The position numbers and the translations under genes were made by a program. The notes under the pieces are model-generated. The model saw only the letters and a list, made by a program, of their open reading frames with translations, searched no databases and had not been told where the DNA came from. From the NCBI GenBank assembly GCA_947495685.1, contig CANLZY010000004.1:1-64000 (forward strand): DNA of 64,000 nucleotides. Reading direction: 5' to 3'. Shown piece by piece: positions 28,675 through 37,408 of the stretch (within the stretch, counting starts at the first letter, position 1; every line of letters begins with the position of its first letter). The DNA comes from an uncultured Tropicimonas sp. (GTDB lineage: Bacteria; Pseudomonadota; Alphaproteobacteria; Rhodobacterales; Rhodobacteraceae).

Positions 28675-29774
28675 TGGCCGATGAAGATGACGACGACAAG
28701 CAATTCGAACCCAGTCAGAAAAAGCTGGACGATGCTCGCAAGAAAGGCGAGGTGCCGCGAAGCAACGACCTTTCGGGAGCCATTGCCTACGGCTCGTTTC
28801 TGCTCGTCCTGCTGGTCATGGGGCCATGGTTCGTCGGTCGCTTTGGCGCCATCGGAGTAACCTTGCTCAACCTGCCGGGCGCCAAGCTGCAATTTGGAAG
28901 TGGTGCATCCCGTTTTTCGTGGGAGGGCAGCATGGTGGCCTCCCTTGGCTGGAACATTCTGCCGGTTTTTGTCGTGCCGGGGTTGATGGTGCTGCTCAGC
29001 CTGCTCGCTCAACGCTCGCTTGTGTTTGCTCCCAGCAAGATCGAACCCAAGCTCTCGCGGATTTCGCCCATTTCGAATGCCAAGAACAAGTATGGGCGCT
29101 CTGGCCTGTTCGAGTTCCTGAAGAGCTTCGTGAAATTGGTGACGATTTCTCTGGTGCTGGGATTGTTCCTGCGAAGCCGAATGGAGCAGATCATTGCATC
29201 CATGACCACAACGCCGGGGGCGGTTGCGAGCATTCTGGGCCGGCTCGCCATCGATTTCCTGGCGATCTTGGTTCTGGTCTTTGGCATCATCGGCGCCATC
29301 GACCTGCTCTGGCAGCACAACGAGCACAACCGACGCAATCGGATGTCGTTCAAGGACATGAAGGACGAGTCCAAGGAATCCGAAGGCGACCCCTACATGA
29401 AGCAGGCCCGTCGGCAACGAGGACAGGAAATCGCGCTCAGCACGATGCTTGGGGATGTTGCCGAGGCCAGCGTGATCGTCGTCAACCCCGAGCACTATGC
29501 GATCGCGCTGAAGTGGGATGTGTCCTTTTCGGGACCGCCGGTCTGCGTTGCCAAGGGCGTTGACTCTGTCGCTGCGCGAATTCGGGAGGCGGCCAACGCC
29601 GCGGGTGTTCCGATCCACCGCGATCCACCGACCGCGCGGGCGATCTATGCCGTGACGGAAATCGGCGAAGAGATCCGTTCGGAGCACTATGGTGCCGTCG
29701 CGGCTGCAATCCGGTTTGCGGAAAAGATGCGTGCGATCTCGCGGGGCGGGGTCCTGGATCAGGATACGCCATGA
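28674..29774 (+). CDS. flhB: Flagellar export switch protein FlhB, with NPEH cleavage motif
   Basis: The 366-residue substrate-specificity switch of the flagellar export apparatus has four hydrophobic segments in residues about 35-215 and then a cytoplasmic domain that normally cleaves itself between Asn and Pro of an NPTH motif. Here the motif is NPEH (N271-H274), with Glu in place of Thr; N and P, which carry out the cleavage, and the His are kept. The N-terminal acidic stretch DEDDDD and KKLDDARKKGEVPRS are as in other FlhB proteins. It is coupled to fliR at its start and to the next small gene at its stop (ATGA). Confidence 0.94.
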   Translation: MADEDDDDKQFEPSQKKLDDARKKGEVPRSNDLSGAIAYGSFLLVLLVMGPWFVGRFGAIGVTLLNLPGAKLQFGSGASRFSWEGSMVASLGWNILPVFVVPGLMVLLSLLAQRSLVFAPSKIEPKLSRISPISNAKNKYGRSGLFEFLKSFVKLVTISLVLGLFLRSRMEQIIASMTTTPGAVASILGRLAIDFLAILVLVFGIIGAIDLLWQHNEHNRRNRMSFKDMKDESKESEGDPYMKQARRQRGQEIALSTMLGDVAEASVIVVNPEHYAIALKWDVSFSGPPVCVAKGVDSVAARIREAANAAGVPIHRDPPTARAIYAVTEIGEEIRSEHYGAVAAAIRFAEKMRAISRGGVLDQDTP

Positions 29775-30142
29775 GCAGGCAACACGAGCAGCTGAAACGA
29801 ATGAAACGTGTGACGGATGCAGCCTGGCTTTCGGCCAGCCAGAAGTTGCGACAGAAAGCCGGCCTTGAACGGGATGCCGTTCAGAAATTGACGGATTTGT
29901 CAGTCGCGCGAAACGAACGAATTCAACTTCTTTCAGGAGATTCTTCGACCGACCATGCGCTTATGGTCACGACAGCCCGATGGTTGCGCTGGTCTCAGGT
30001 GGAAAAGGCTCGATTGAATTCGGAACTGGCAAAAATTCGGGCCCAATTGGCCGCCGAACAGGCTTCGGCCCGTGTTGCATTTGGGCGGAACAATGCTTTG
30101 GATCGGCTGCTATTGAACATGAAAGCCGGCACGCGCAGATAA
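29771..30142 (+). CDS. Small coiled-coil protein after flhB (FliJ-like candidate)
   Basis: This 123-residue protein is highly charged and predicted by eye to be almost all helical, with heptad-like Leu/Ala spacing in two segments (about 5-50 and 70-118). It has no signal peptide or membrane segment. It starts in an ATGA overlap with flhB, so it is very probably a flagellar gene. Size, helical character and position suggest a FliJ-like export chaperone/stalk protein, but I see no specific FliJ signature, and hypothetical protein of the flagellar operon is the safe name. Confidence 0.75.
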   Translation: MSRQHEQLKRMKRVTDAAWLSASQKLRQKAGLERDAVQKLTDLSVARNERIQLLSGDSSTDHALMVTTARWLRWSQVEKARLNSELAKIRAQLAAEQASARVAFGRNNALDRLLLNMKAGTRR

Positions 30143-30608
30143 GGATCCGTCCCCGTTCGCGAACCTGATCGGTGTGCAGGTTCAGTGTCGTGATCGATCT
30201 TTGACCATGTGGAGGTTTCGCTTCCCAATCTTCAACGGTCCAGAGTGACAGTTGAAGAATGAAGGCCGAATTTTGATCCCGGAGGAGGATCTGGGGTGTC
30301 CTTCGCTTATCGGTCAGCTCCGCAATCCGTTCCAGCGACGTGTCCGCGCCTTCCGCAGAGGATCGAATGTCACGCCGTCCGTCGGGCGGAAGCTTTGGAT
30401 CCCCACGCGGAGGAACTGAGATCGGGGCAGGGACCAATCTGCCTGAAGAAATGGGATGGAGGATGCTCGCCGTAGCGCCAATCCATAGTGGACGTGAGGC
30501 CTTCGATGCGTGGCCTGGTTGCTGGCCCAAAACGGTATGACAGACGCTGAGGGCTCCAATTTCACTTGACGGCTTGTCTTGATCCGCGAGATGTCTGGGG
30601 AGCCGCCA
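30143..30608. other. Gap between two convergent flagellar units
   Basis: This 466-base stretch lies between the stops of the FliJ-like gene and flgI. It contains a hairpin near its left end and no supported gene. The frames open on both strands have no ribosome binding sites and give no recognisable domain. A decayed gene is possible but cannot be shown. Confidence 0.4.
30161..30183 (+). terminator. Hairpin after the flhA-fliR-flhB unit
   Basis: A perfect 7-bp stem, GAACCTG (30161-30167) with CAGGTTC (30177-30183), closes a 9-nt loop 19 bases after the stop of the FliJ-like gene. No T-run follows directly, so it is a weak terminator candidate. Confidence 0.45.
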
Positions 30609-31715
30609 TCAGTTTACCACGAACTCCGCATGAAGAGCGCCTGCTGCCTTGATGCTTTTCAAAATGTCGATCATGTCGCGGGGTGCAACGCCAAGTGCGT
30701 TCAATCCCGCGACGACTTCCGCCAGGGACGTTCCGCCGTCGACTTCAGCGAGGCCGATACCAGGTTCCTCGGTGATTTCTGCATTGGAGCGTGGAAGGAC
30801 GACGGTTTCGCCGGGAGAGAATGGGTTGGGCTGCACAGCGATCGGGGTTTCATCGATTCTGAGGGTCAGGTTTCCTTGCGATACAGCAACGCGGGAAATG
30901 CGGACATTGTCGCCCATGACAATGGTGCCCGAGCGTTGATCGACAACCACTCTGGCCTTGCGTTCGGGTTCGACCGTCAGATTCTCGATCCGGCCGATGG
31001 CGTGGGCGGGCGACCCGGCCCGTGTCGCTGCAATGTTGAACTCGACGGTTCCGGAATCCAACATCAGGGCGACCGGACGGCCGAAAGCGGCGTTGATGGC
31101 AGTCTCGATGCGGCCGGCCGTGGTGAAGTCCGGGTCCCTGAGGGCCAGCCGTAGGGTGTTGAGGGACGTGAAGTCGAAGTCGAGTTCACGTTCCACACGA
31201 GCGCCGGACGGGATGACGCCGGCCGTCGGGACGCCTGACACCACAGAGGCCGCATCGGCATTGGCGGAAACGCCGCCAGCGATCAATGTTCCTTGGGCGA
31301 CGGCATAGATCTGTCCGTCGGCTGCCGTCAGGGGTGTCATGATCAAGGTACCACCGAGCAGGCTCTTGGCATCGCCGGTGGCTGAAACTGAAACATCGAT
31401 CCGGCTTCCGGATCGGGAAAACGGCGGCAATTCGGCGGTCACAAAGACGGCAGCCACGTTCTTGGGGCGAAATTGCTCGCCTGAAATGTTGATGCCCAAT
31501 CGTTCCAGCATGTTGGACATGATCTCTTCAGTGAAAGGCGAATTTCGAATTCCGTCTCCGGTTCCGTTCAGCCCGACCACCAGGCCGTATCCCACGAGAT
31601 CGTTCCCGCGAACACCGTCAAATTCGACCAGGTCCTTGATGCGGATCGGGCCGGCAATGGCGCCGGTCCAGGTTGAGAGAAGCATCGCGAGAGTCAGGCA
31701 GAGCATGCGCCACAT
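30609..31715 (-). CDS. flgI: Flagellar P-ring protein FlgI
   Basis: The 368-residue periplasmic protein forms the P-ring bushing around the rod in the peptidoglycan layer. An N-terminal signal peptide (MLCLTLAMLLSTWTGAIA) precedes the conserved IRIKDLVEFDGVRGNDLVGYGLVVGLNGTGD region (given here only as a landmark, its core being LVGYGLVVGLNGTGD). The C-terminal half continues as in the family. ATG 31715 overlaps the flgL stop by one base (TGATG); a GTG one codon earlier is possible. It is the last gene of the minus-strand motB-flgE-flgK-flgL-flgI unit. Confidence 0.95.
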   Translation of the reverse strand: MWRMLCLTLAMLLSTWTGAIAGPIRIKDLVEFDGVRGNDLVGYGLVVGLNGTGDGIRNSPFTEEIMSNMLERLGINISGEQFRPKNVAAVFVTAELPPFSRSGSRIDVSVSATGDAKSLLGGTLIMTPLTAADGQIYAVAQGTLIAGGVSANADAASVVSGVPTAGVIPSGARVERELDFDFTSLNTLRLALRDPDFTTAGRIETAINAAFGRPVALMLDSGTVEFNIAATRAGSPAHAIGRIENLTVEPERKARVVVDQRSGTIVMGDNVRISRVAVSQGNLTLRIDETPIAVQPNPFSPGETVVLPRSNAEITEEPGIGLAEVDGGTSLAEVVAGLNALGVAPRDMIDILKSIKAAGALHAEFVVN

Positions 31716-32719
31716 CACAAGTAATCCGTCAGCTTGAGGCGAGATGTTCGGGCCGTCAAGGCGTAGAGCATCTCCAGTTGCGTTTCGACCTGTTCCAGTT
31801 GGGTCGCCCGTTCGTATGGATCGGCGGTCAGTATTTCGGACAAGGCAAATTCCATCGATGCCTTTTCCGCGCTTCCCTCCACCATTGCCTGCTCGATCGT
31901 TTCCTGTGCCGTCCCGACCGAGGCACGCAGGTCCAGAAGATTGCCGTTGGCCGAGAGCAGGACTTCGCCAGCCTTCGCGGCGAGCGCGATCTGATCTGTC
32001 GAGGTGGTGGAAGTCGGACCGCGATCGATCATTGCCGCAATTGCGAGTCCCTTGAGGACATCGCGGATCGCCGAATCGTTCGCCGTGACGTCAACCGTGA
32101 CGCTTCGATCCGCGCTGACGGCCATGGGTGACAACGTTGTCGTGGAGCCGGAATATCCTGCGGTTTCAAATCCGCCTCCGACGTCGAACCAGGCTTCGAC
32201 CACGGCGATGACCCCGGATGCACTGGTCTCGGATGCGACTGCCGTTTCGAGGGTGCCAAGAATCGCGCCAGCATCGAACAATGCGGGTCCGTCGGTCGCT
32301 GCGCCTGCAAATAGTGACCTGTCCGCGAAACGGCTGTTCAACCGGCCGATGGCGGCTTCAAAGTCCTGAACCGCGCTGGTCCCGAGGGCACGCGCATGTG
32401 TGGCGCTGCCAGAGTTTCCGGCAGTAAGAAGCTCGGTGCTCAGGCCACTTGAGGTTTCCTGAAGGGCGCCGAGCGCATCCTGGACAGCCCCGGCGAAGCC
32501 GGATGTTTCCTTTGCTGCCAGTGTATAGGCGTCGATACGCGAAAGGCTCTGTTCTATGCCGGTGATTGTTCGGTAACTGCCTCCCAACGACGTGTCGCGA
32601 ATGGAAACCTGCCCGCTGGCGAGATCTTGCACGAGGCTGGCCATGTCCGCCTTGAGCTGCGAATTCCTGCTTCTCAGCATTACGCTGGAAGCAAGGTCAC
32701 CGATGGAAGTCATTGCCAT
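31715..32719 (-). CDS. flgL: Flagellar hook-associated protein 3 (FlgL)
   Basis: The 334-residue hook-filament junction protein has flagellin-like helices at both ends. The N-terminal MTSIGDLASSVMLRSRNSQLKADM stretch begins the first helix and the C-terminal QVETQLEMLYALTARTSRL forms the last one. The variable centre is Gly/Ser/Thr-rich and short, as in other Rhodobacterales. It starts 3 bases after flgK and overlaps flgI, supporting one operon. Exported by the flagellar type III system, hence no signal peptide. Confidence 0.9.
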   Translation of the reverse strand: MAMTSIGDLASSVMLRSRNSQLKADMASLVQDLASGQVSIRDTSLGGSYRTITGIEQSLSRIDAYTLAAKETSGFAGAVQDALGALQETSSGLSTELLTAGNSGSATHARALGTSAVQDFEAAIGRLNSRFADRSLFAGAATDGPALFDAGAILGTLETAVASETSASGVIAVVEAWFDVGGGFETAGYSGSTTTLSPMAVSADRSVTVDVTANDSAIRDVLKGLAIAAMIDRGPTSTTSTDQIALAAKAGEVLLSANGNLLDLRASVGTAQETIEQAMVEGSAEKASMEFALSEILTADPYERATQLEQVETQLEMLYALTARTSRLKLTDYL

Positions 32720-32722
32720 GAA

Positions 32723-34186
32723 TCAGATCCCCAAAAGCTGCTGCATCAATTCGTCGAGCGTCTGTACGACCCGCGCATTTGCGGCATAGGCCTGTTCGAT
32801 CAGAAGAAGCTTCTGCATTTCGTCGTCCGTATCGACGCCGTTCTCCATCACCTTTACCTCCAGGGCGTCCACGCGGGCCGAATGGAACGCCTGTGAATCC
32901 TCCATGACCTCGTAGTTCAGCGCGACGCTGGAAAGCATGTCCGATGCATGGCTTGCCACGGATCTGGGAAGCCCGGAGGACGGGCCGGAATTTGGCGTAC
33001 TCTGTTCGGAGAGTCGCTCCGCGAGGGCCGAGAGCAACGAGGAATTGCCAGACTCGCCGACCGTGTCAGCGCCGATTCCGTCCCGCAACCGCCAAAGCGC
33101 GCCATCAGCAGAGGACGGATCAACCCGGGAGTTGATCTGGATCTCGTTTGCGACCCCTTCCTCTTCGGCTGCATCGAACGCGTTGTCATTTCCGACAACA
33201 AACAGCCCGGCTTCACCAGCAGAAAGAGACGTATCCATCAATGGATCTTCGAACCGTTCGATCAGATCACGCGCGAAGGCATCAAGGCTGGTCTGGGCCT
33301 CCGTGGCGATGCTGTCGCGCACGGTGAACATCGCCGACAGTGTGCCACCGGCAATCGGGTCGTATGTGCCGCCGATGGACAGCGAATGCCCGTTCAACGT
33401 GAGACCGGAGAGCGCCCCGTTTTCGATCGTCATATCGGCGGTGATCATGCCTGCTGGCTCGAAGGCAAATTCAGCAGCCGGTCCGTCGATCAAGGTGGCC
33501 CCGCCGGAGGTAAAGAGAGCAACCTGGCCGCCACTGCGGGGGACTTGGTGAACCGGAACCATGGTAGAGATCGAGTCGACGATTGCCTGACGCTGATCCA
33601 TCAACGACGATACGTCCTGACCGTCGTTGCTCATCTTGAAGATCTGCCAGTTCAACGTCTGGACCTGTTCAAGACCCGCGTTCAAGTGATCGACCGTGGT
33701 TGCGATGTCGGCATCGGCCTGAATGCGCATCGACTGGATTTCGCTCGCCACGGAATGGATGCCCTCGACGACAGATGTGGCCGCCTCGAACACACGATCG
33801 AGGCGCACACTTTCATCTGGTCGACTGGCCGCCTCCACAAGCGTTGCTTCCAAGGTGTTGACGCGGTCCGTCAAGGAACCCGATTCGGTCGGGTACCCAA
33901 TGGCCGTCTCGATACTTAGCCAGGCGTCGGCACGGGTTGATGCATTGGACATGCTTGCCTGGGCCTGGCGCTTGTCGGCGATCGTCTGTTCGTCGACCAC
34001 CCGCGTGACGCCTTCGACCTTTACTCCGGCTCCCCCGGCGCCCACGGTCTGGGATGACAGGTTGATCTCGCGACGGGCGTACCCGGGGGTCATCGCGTTG
34101 GCGACGTTCGAGGACACGACCTGAGCGGCGCGGGACGCTGCCGTCAGCCCGGACAGGGCATTGGAGAGGGAGCCGGAGAGTGACAC
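32723..34186 (-). CDS. flgK: Flagellar hook-associated protein 1 (FlgK)
   Basis: The 487-residue first hook-filament junction protein has the N-terminal rod/hook consensus with ANAMTPGYARREI at about residues 31-43 and the C-terminal coiled segment LLLIEQAYAANARVVQTLDELMQQLL. It is shorter than the 547 residues of the Salmonella protein, with the loss in the variable middle. It is flanked by flgE (27 bases) and flgL (3 bases). Confidence 0.92.
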   Translation of the reverse strand: MSLSGSLSNALSGLTAASRAAQVVSSNVANAMTPGYARREINLSSQTVGAGGAGVKVEGVTRVVDEQTIADKRQAQASMSNASTRADAWLSIETAIGYPTESGSLTDRVNTLEATLVEAASRPDESVRLDRVFEAATSVVEGIHSVASEIQSMRIQADADIATTVDHLNAGLEQVQTLNWQIFKMSNDGQDVSSLMDQRQAIVDSISTMVPVHQVPRSGGQVALFTSGGATLIDGPAAEFAFEPAGMITADMTIENGALSGLTLNGHSLSIGGTYDPIAGGTLSAMFTVRDSIATEAQTSLDAFARDLIERFEDPLMDTSLSAGEAGLFVVGNDNAFDAAEEEGVANEIQINSRVDPSSADGALWRLRDGIGADTVGESGNSSLLSALAERLSEQSTPNSGPSSGLPRSVASHASDMLSSVALNYEVMEDSQAFHSARVDALEVKVMENGVDTDDEMQKLLLIEQAYAANARVVQTLDELMQQLLGI

Positions 34187-34213
34187 GATTCACGTTCCTT
34201 TCAGTTACAGGCC

Positions 34214-35524
34214 TCAACGCTTGATGTTCGTCGTCTCCTGCAACATCTCGTCGACGGTCTGGATGACCTTTGCGTTCGAAGAGTAGGCCCGCTGGGTCTG
34301 GATCAGGTCGGTCAACTCGCCCGCGACGTCTGTGGCGGATTCCTCCAGAGCATAGCTGACGATGTCACCGGTTGGGCCGTCACCGGCATCCCACAGGAAG
34401 AAGCTGCCGCTTTCATTGGAGGTCTGGTAGATCTGGTTATCAAGCGATTCCAGTCCGTTGGCGTTCGGCAGGTCGACGAGCGGAATCTGATAGACGGTTC
34501 GGGTGATGCCGATGTCGAAATTGGCGAGGACATAGCCGTTTGCATCGATCTCCACCGAGGTCATGTTGCCGACGGGGGATCCGTCCTTCGATATCGCGGT
34601 CGGGGCGAAGCTGTCGGACAATTGGGTTAGACCGGTGCCGTCGCCGATGGCGCCAATGTTGATCGAGATTGGTCCGCCCGCCACGGTGATGTCGAAGGTG
34701 CCGGAAGTATCATCGTAGGCCCCACCGCTCGTCGTCGTGACGGAAGCCAAGGTCCCGCCGCTTGCACGGGTGTCGTCAAAGACCAGGGTGTATTCCCCGA
34801 CGACGGCATCGTCCTGAGCGGAATCTGTCAGCACCATGGTCCAGCTGTTCGTCGCCGGATCCGCAGCGGTTGCGGGCAAGGTGGGCGTGAAGGTAACGCC
34901 CACAGATTGCGACGTGCCGAGGTTGTCGAAGTATTCGAGAGGCAAGTTCAGGGTGTCGCCCGAGCCACCGTTGTCGGTTTCGGTCGCCGGAAGGTTGACC
35001 CCGAGGGACATCGTGGTCGTCGGCTCGCCGGCGAACTGGTTCACGTTGATCTGCACCGGTTCGAGGCCGTCCGCGGTGTCGCGTGCGAAGCCGGGGATGC
35101 TGCCGTCGGCGTCTGCCGGCCACCCCATCAGGACCAGACCGCCTTCGGTCTTGAGAATACCGTCTTCATCAGCCCGGAAGGACCCGGTCGTTGCGAGGTA
35201 CATGGCGTCATCGCCATTGTCCGTCCCGAGGGCCGATTCGGTGGTCACCGGGATGAAACCACGCCCGCGCACGGCGAGGTCGGTGGAGTTCGACGTCGTG
35301 GCCAACGCGCCGGCTTCATCTATGAGGCGCGTTGTCGTGACCCGAACACCGCCGGCGGAATAGCTTCCACTGCCGGCGTTGATAACCATGGAGTGGAAAT
35401 CCGTTTCAGCGCGCTTGTACCCCGTGGTCGAGGAGTTCGCGATGTTGTCGGAAATTGTAGCCAGGCGGCTTGCGTTGGCCGCAAGGCCCGCGACACCGGC
35501 GTTGAGGGACGAGGAAATGGTCAT
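34214..35524 (-). CDS. flgE: Flagellar hook protein FlgE
   Basis: The 436-residue hook subunit has the N-terminal signature SSSLNAGVAGL...IANSSTTGYKRAETDF (residues about 4-40) and the C-terminal TDLIQTQRAYSSNAKVIQTVDEML helix shared by rod and hook proteins. The central domain is Thr/Gly/Asp-rich. The ATG at 35524 gives the family N-terminus; the frame extends 20 codons upstream without support. A CtrA-like box lies 60 bases upstream, so this gene may have its own promoter although it follows motB by only 106 bases. Confidence 0.94.
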   Translation of the reverse strand: MTISSSLNAGVAGLAANASRLATISDNIANSSTTGYKRAETDFHSMVINAGSGSYSAGGVRVTTTRLIDEAGALATTSNSTDLAVRGRGFIPVTTESALGTDNGDDAMYLATTGSFRADEDGILKTEGGLVLMGWPADADGSIPGFARDTADGLEPVQINVNQFAGEPTTTMSLGVNLPATETDNGGSGDTLNLPLEYFDNLGTSQSVGVTFTPTLPATAADPATNSWTMVLTDSAQDDAVVGEYTLVFDDTRASGGTLASVTTTSGGAYDDTSGTFDITVAGGPISINIGAIGDGTGLTQLSDSFAPTAISKDGSPVGNMTSVEIDANGYVLANFDIGITRTVYQIPLVDLPNANGLESLDNQIYQTSNESGSFFLWDAGDGPTGDIVSYALEESATDVAGELTDLIQTQRAYSSNAKVIQTVDEMLQETTNIKR

Positions 35525-35584
35525 GAGGAGTGCGCCTTTCTGCTGCTGCGACCTCGAATTGGCAGCACTATGAACACAACGCAC

Positions 35585-35600
35585 TTAATGCAGAGCTAAC
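35585..35600. promoter_or_regulatory. CtrA-like box upstream of flgE
   Basis: TTAA (35585-35588), seven bases, then CTAAC (35596-35600): one mismatch from TTAA-N7-TTAAC. It lies 61 bases before the flgE start in the motB-flgE gap. Confidence 0.45.
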
Positions 35601-35630
35601 AGCTAAAATTGGCCGGAATTGCCTGCCGCG

Positions 35631-36449
35631 CTATTGGTCAGAACGCAGCAAGATCACCTCGATCCGATCATTTCGCATGGACATCGGGTTGGCCACGGCA
35701 GGGTGACTGTCGCCATACCCCGCGATTCGGTCGAGCCGCCGGGGATCAAGATGCTCAATCAGCATCGTGCGAGCGCGTTCTGCACGCGACACAGAATGGT
35801 CCCAGACCGGGTTGTTCGCTAGGACCACTGCGTGGGAACGGCTGTAGCCCTTGATGGCGATTTCGTTGGTCGCAAGAGAGAACACTCTCCCGACCATTTC
35901 CATCAGTTCGTTCAGCAGGTTGGTTGGTTCTGCACCGCCGGCCTGGAACAGCGGTGTGCCCTCCGTGGCGAACAGTTCGACAATCAGACCTTCGTCCGTC
36001 ATTCGAGTCACGACGTGGCGCATGAGGTTGTCCATGGCCATGCTCTCGCCGCCGCCGCCTTGAAGCATGCTTTCCAACTTGTGGAGTTGATTGTCTTCGC
36101 CGGTGTGCGACGCGCCGGACGCACCGGCCTCCTTCGGGGCGGCAAATCGGCTGGAGGCCCCGACGCCATTCTGCGCGAGTGTTTGCTCGGTAAAGACGCT
36201 ATCGCCGCCAAGACTGCCATCGCCGCCACCGGATATCCGGTTCATCGGGATGGTCGGACTGAAATAGTCGGCGATCCCTTTTCTCTGTTTTTCCGTCGTC
36301 GCGTTCAGTAGCCACATCAACATGAAGAAGGCCATCATTGCGGTCACAAAGTCAGCATACGCGACTTTCCAGGCACCTCCATGATGCCCACCACCGGCGA
36401 TAACCTTTTTCCGTTTGATGATGACCGGCGCGTTGGAACCAACGCTCAT
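35631..36449 (-). CDS. motB: Flagellar motor stator protein MotB
   Basis: The 272-residue stator subunit has a single transmembrane segment (about 30-50) with proton-binding D33 in YADFVTAMMAFFMLMW, and a C-terminal OmpA-like peptidoglycan-binding domain (about 140-270). The region between is Gly/Ser-rich and flexible. The ion-binding residue and surrounding sequence fit a proton-driven motor. No motA lies beside it in the window. It begins the minus-strand hook gene unit and lies 84 bases downstream of the tyrosine kinase gene of the exopolysaccharide cluster, on the same strand. Confidence 0.92.
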   Translation of the reverse strand: MSVGSNAPVIIKRKKVIAGGGHHGGAWKVAYADFVTAMMAFFMLMWLLNATTEKQRKGIADYFSPTIPMNRISGGGDGSLGGDSVFTEQTLAQNGVGASSRFAAPKEAGASGASHTGEDNQLHKLESMLQGGGGESMAMDNLMRHVVTRMTDEGLIVELFATEGTPLFQAGGAEPTNLLNELMEMVGRVFSLATNEIAIKGYSRSHAVVLANNPVWDHSVSRAERARTMLIEHLDPRRLDRIAGYGDSHPAVANPMSMRNDRIEVILLRSDQ

Positions 36450-36533
36450 ACCACCACCTCATTTCACACCCATATTTGGTCTAGCAGTGGCGCGTGAACG
36501 AAGTATTGAAGGGTAAAATTGTCGACTTTCCGG

Positions 36534-37370
36534 TCAATAGCCGTATTTGTAGTCGTAGTAGCCATAGCCGTCTGACGAGAAGCGGCACTTGTTCAGAACC
36601 ACCCCGAGCACGTTGGATTGTTCAGACATTTCCTTCTCGCACAGGTCGATCTGATTGATGGTCGAGACCCCGGCTTCGGCGATGATCAGGGCGCAATCCA
36701 CATTCTTAAGAAACGCGGACGTGTCGTCGTTGACCATCATCGGCGGCATGTCGAAGACCATCAAGTCCGGTTGGTATTCCTGTTCGATCTGGTCGAGGAC
36801 TTCGGTTGTCCCATCACGGAGGAACAGTACCGACGGGTCTCGGTTTGGCGAAAAGTTCATCGAGATCGACAAGTTTTCGCCAAGCCGCCGTGCCTGGGAT
36901 TCGAAGCGGGCCTTGCCTTCGAGAACGGACGAGAACTCTTCCTTGCCGCGGTACCCGGTCACCTTTGCCAGAGCCGGACGACGCATGTCCATATCCATCA
37001 GGGTGACCCTGAGGTCGGTCTGGCGCGCAAGGGCAAGCGCGAGGTTCAGCGAGGTCGTGGTCTTTCCTGATCCGGGCGCTGGCGAGGTCACGGCGATGCG
37101 CTTCCAGCCGTTGGCCTCGGTCAATTGCAGTACCTTCGTGCGCAAGACGTCGAACGGAGTGGCCGGACTGCCGCCTGTGAGCGAGACCAGTCGCTGCTTG
37201 ATCGCCTTGCGGTTGGAGATTTCCATCTCCGGAATTGCCGCCCATAACTGGCGCAGGTCGGTCGATTCCTGAGACATCGACTGACGCGCGGCGCGCGGAC
37301 TGTCCGGGCCTGTCGTGACCTGTTCCCGTTTTTCACGGGCCTTTTCGAGTGCAGCCTGCAGTCTTTCCAA
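36534..37370 (-). CDS. Exopolysaccharide tyrosine autokinase (BY-kinase, CpsD/CapB type)
   Basis: The 278-residue cytoplasmic BY-kinase acts with the adjacent chain-length protein to control polysaccharide polymerisation and export. Walker A is SPAPGSGKT (96-104), Walker A' is LMDMDMRRP (about 124-132) and Walker B is LMVFDMPPM. The extreme C-terminus is the autophosphorylation cluster: six tyrosines in the last ten residues (269, 271, 272, 274, 276, 278). It fits the tyrosine kinase subfamily of PEP-CTERM/exosortase loci. The best start is a TTG at 37370 with an ideal GGAGGA about 9 bases upstream. The gene follows the Wzz-like gene by 38 bases. Confidence 0.9.
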   Translation of the reverse strand: MERLQAALEKAREKREQVTTGPDSPRAARQSMSQESTDLRQLWAAIPEMEISNRKAIKQRLVSLTGGSPATPFDVLRTKVLQLTEANGWKRIAVTSPAPGSGKTTTSLNLALALARQTDLRVTLMDMDMRRPALAKVTGYRGKEEFSSVLEGKARFESQARRLGENLSISMNFSPNRDPSVLFLRDGTTEVLDQIEQEYQPDLMVFDMPPMMVNDDTSAFLKNVDCALIIAEAGVSTINQIDLCEKEMSEQSNVLGVVLNKCRFSSDGYGYYDYKYGY

Positions 37371-37408
37371 GTTCCAGTCCTCCGGGGGCTCTTATCCGGG
37401 CAGCCGAG

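Noticed and set aside
29967-30530. 187-codon minus-strand frame in the flagellar gap
   Set aside because: Overlaps the end of the FliJ-like gene, has no ribosome binding site and gives no recognisable protein.
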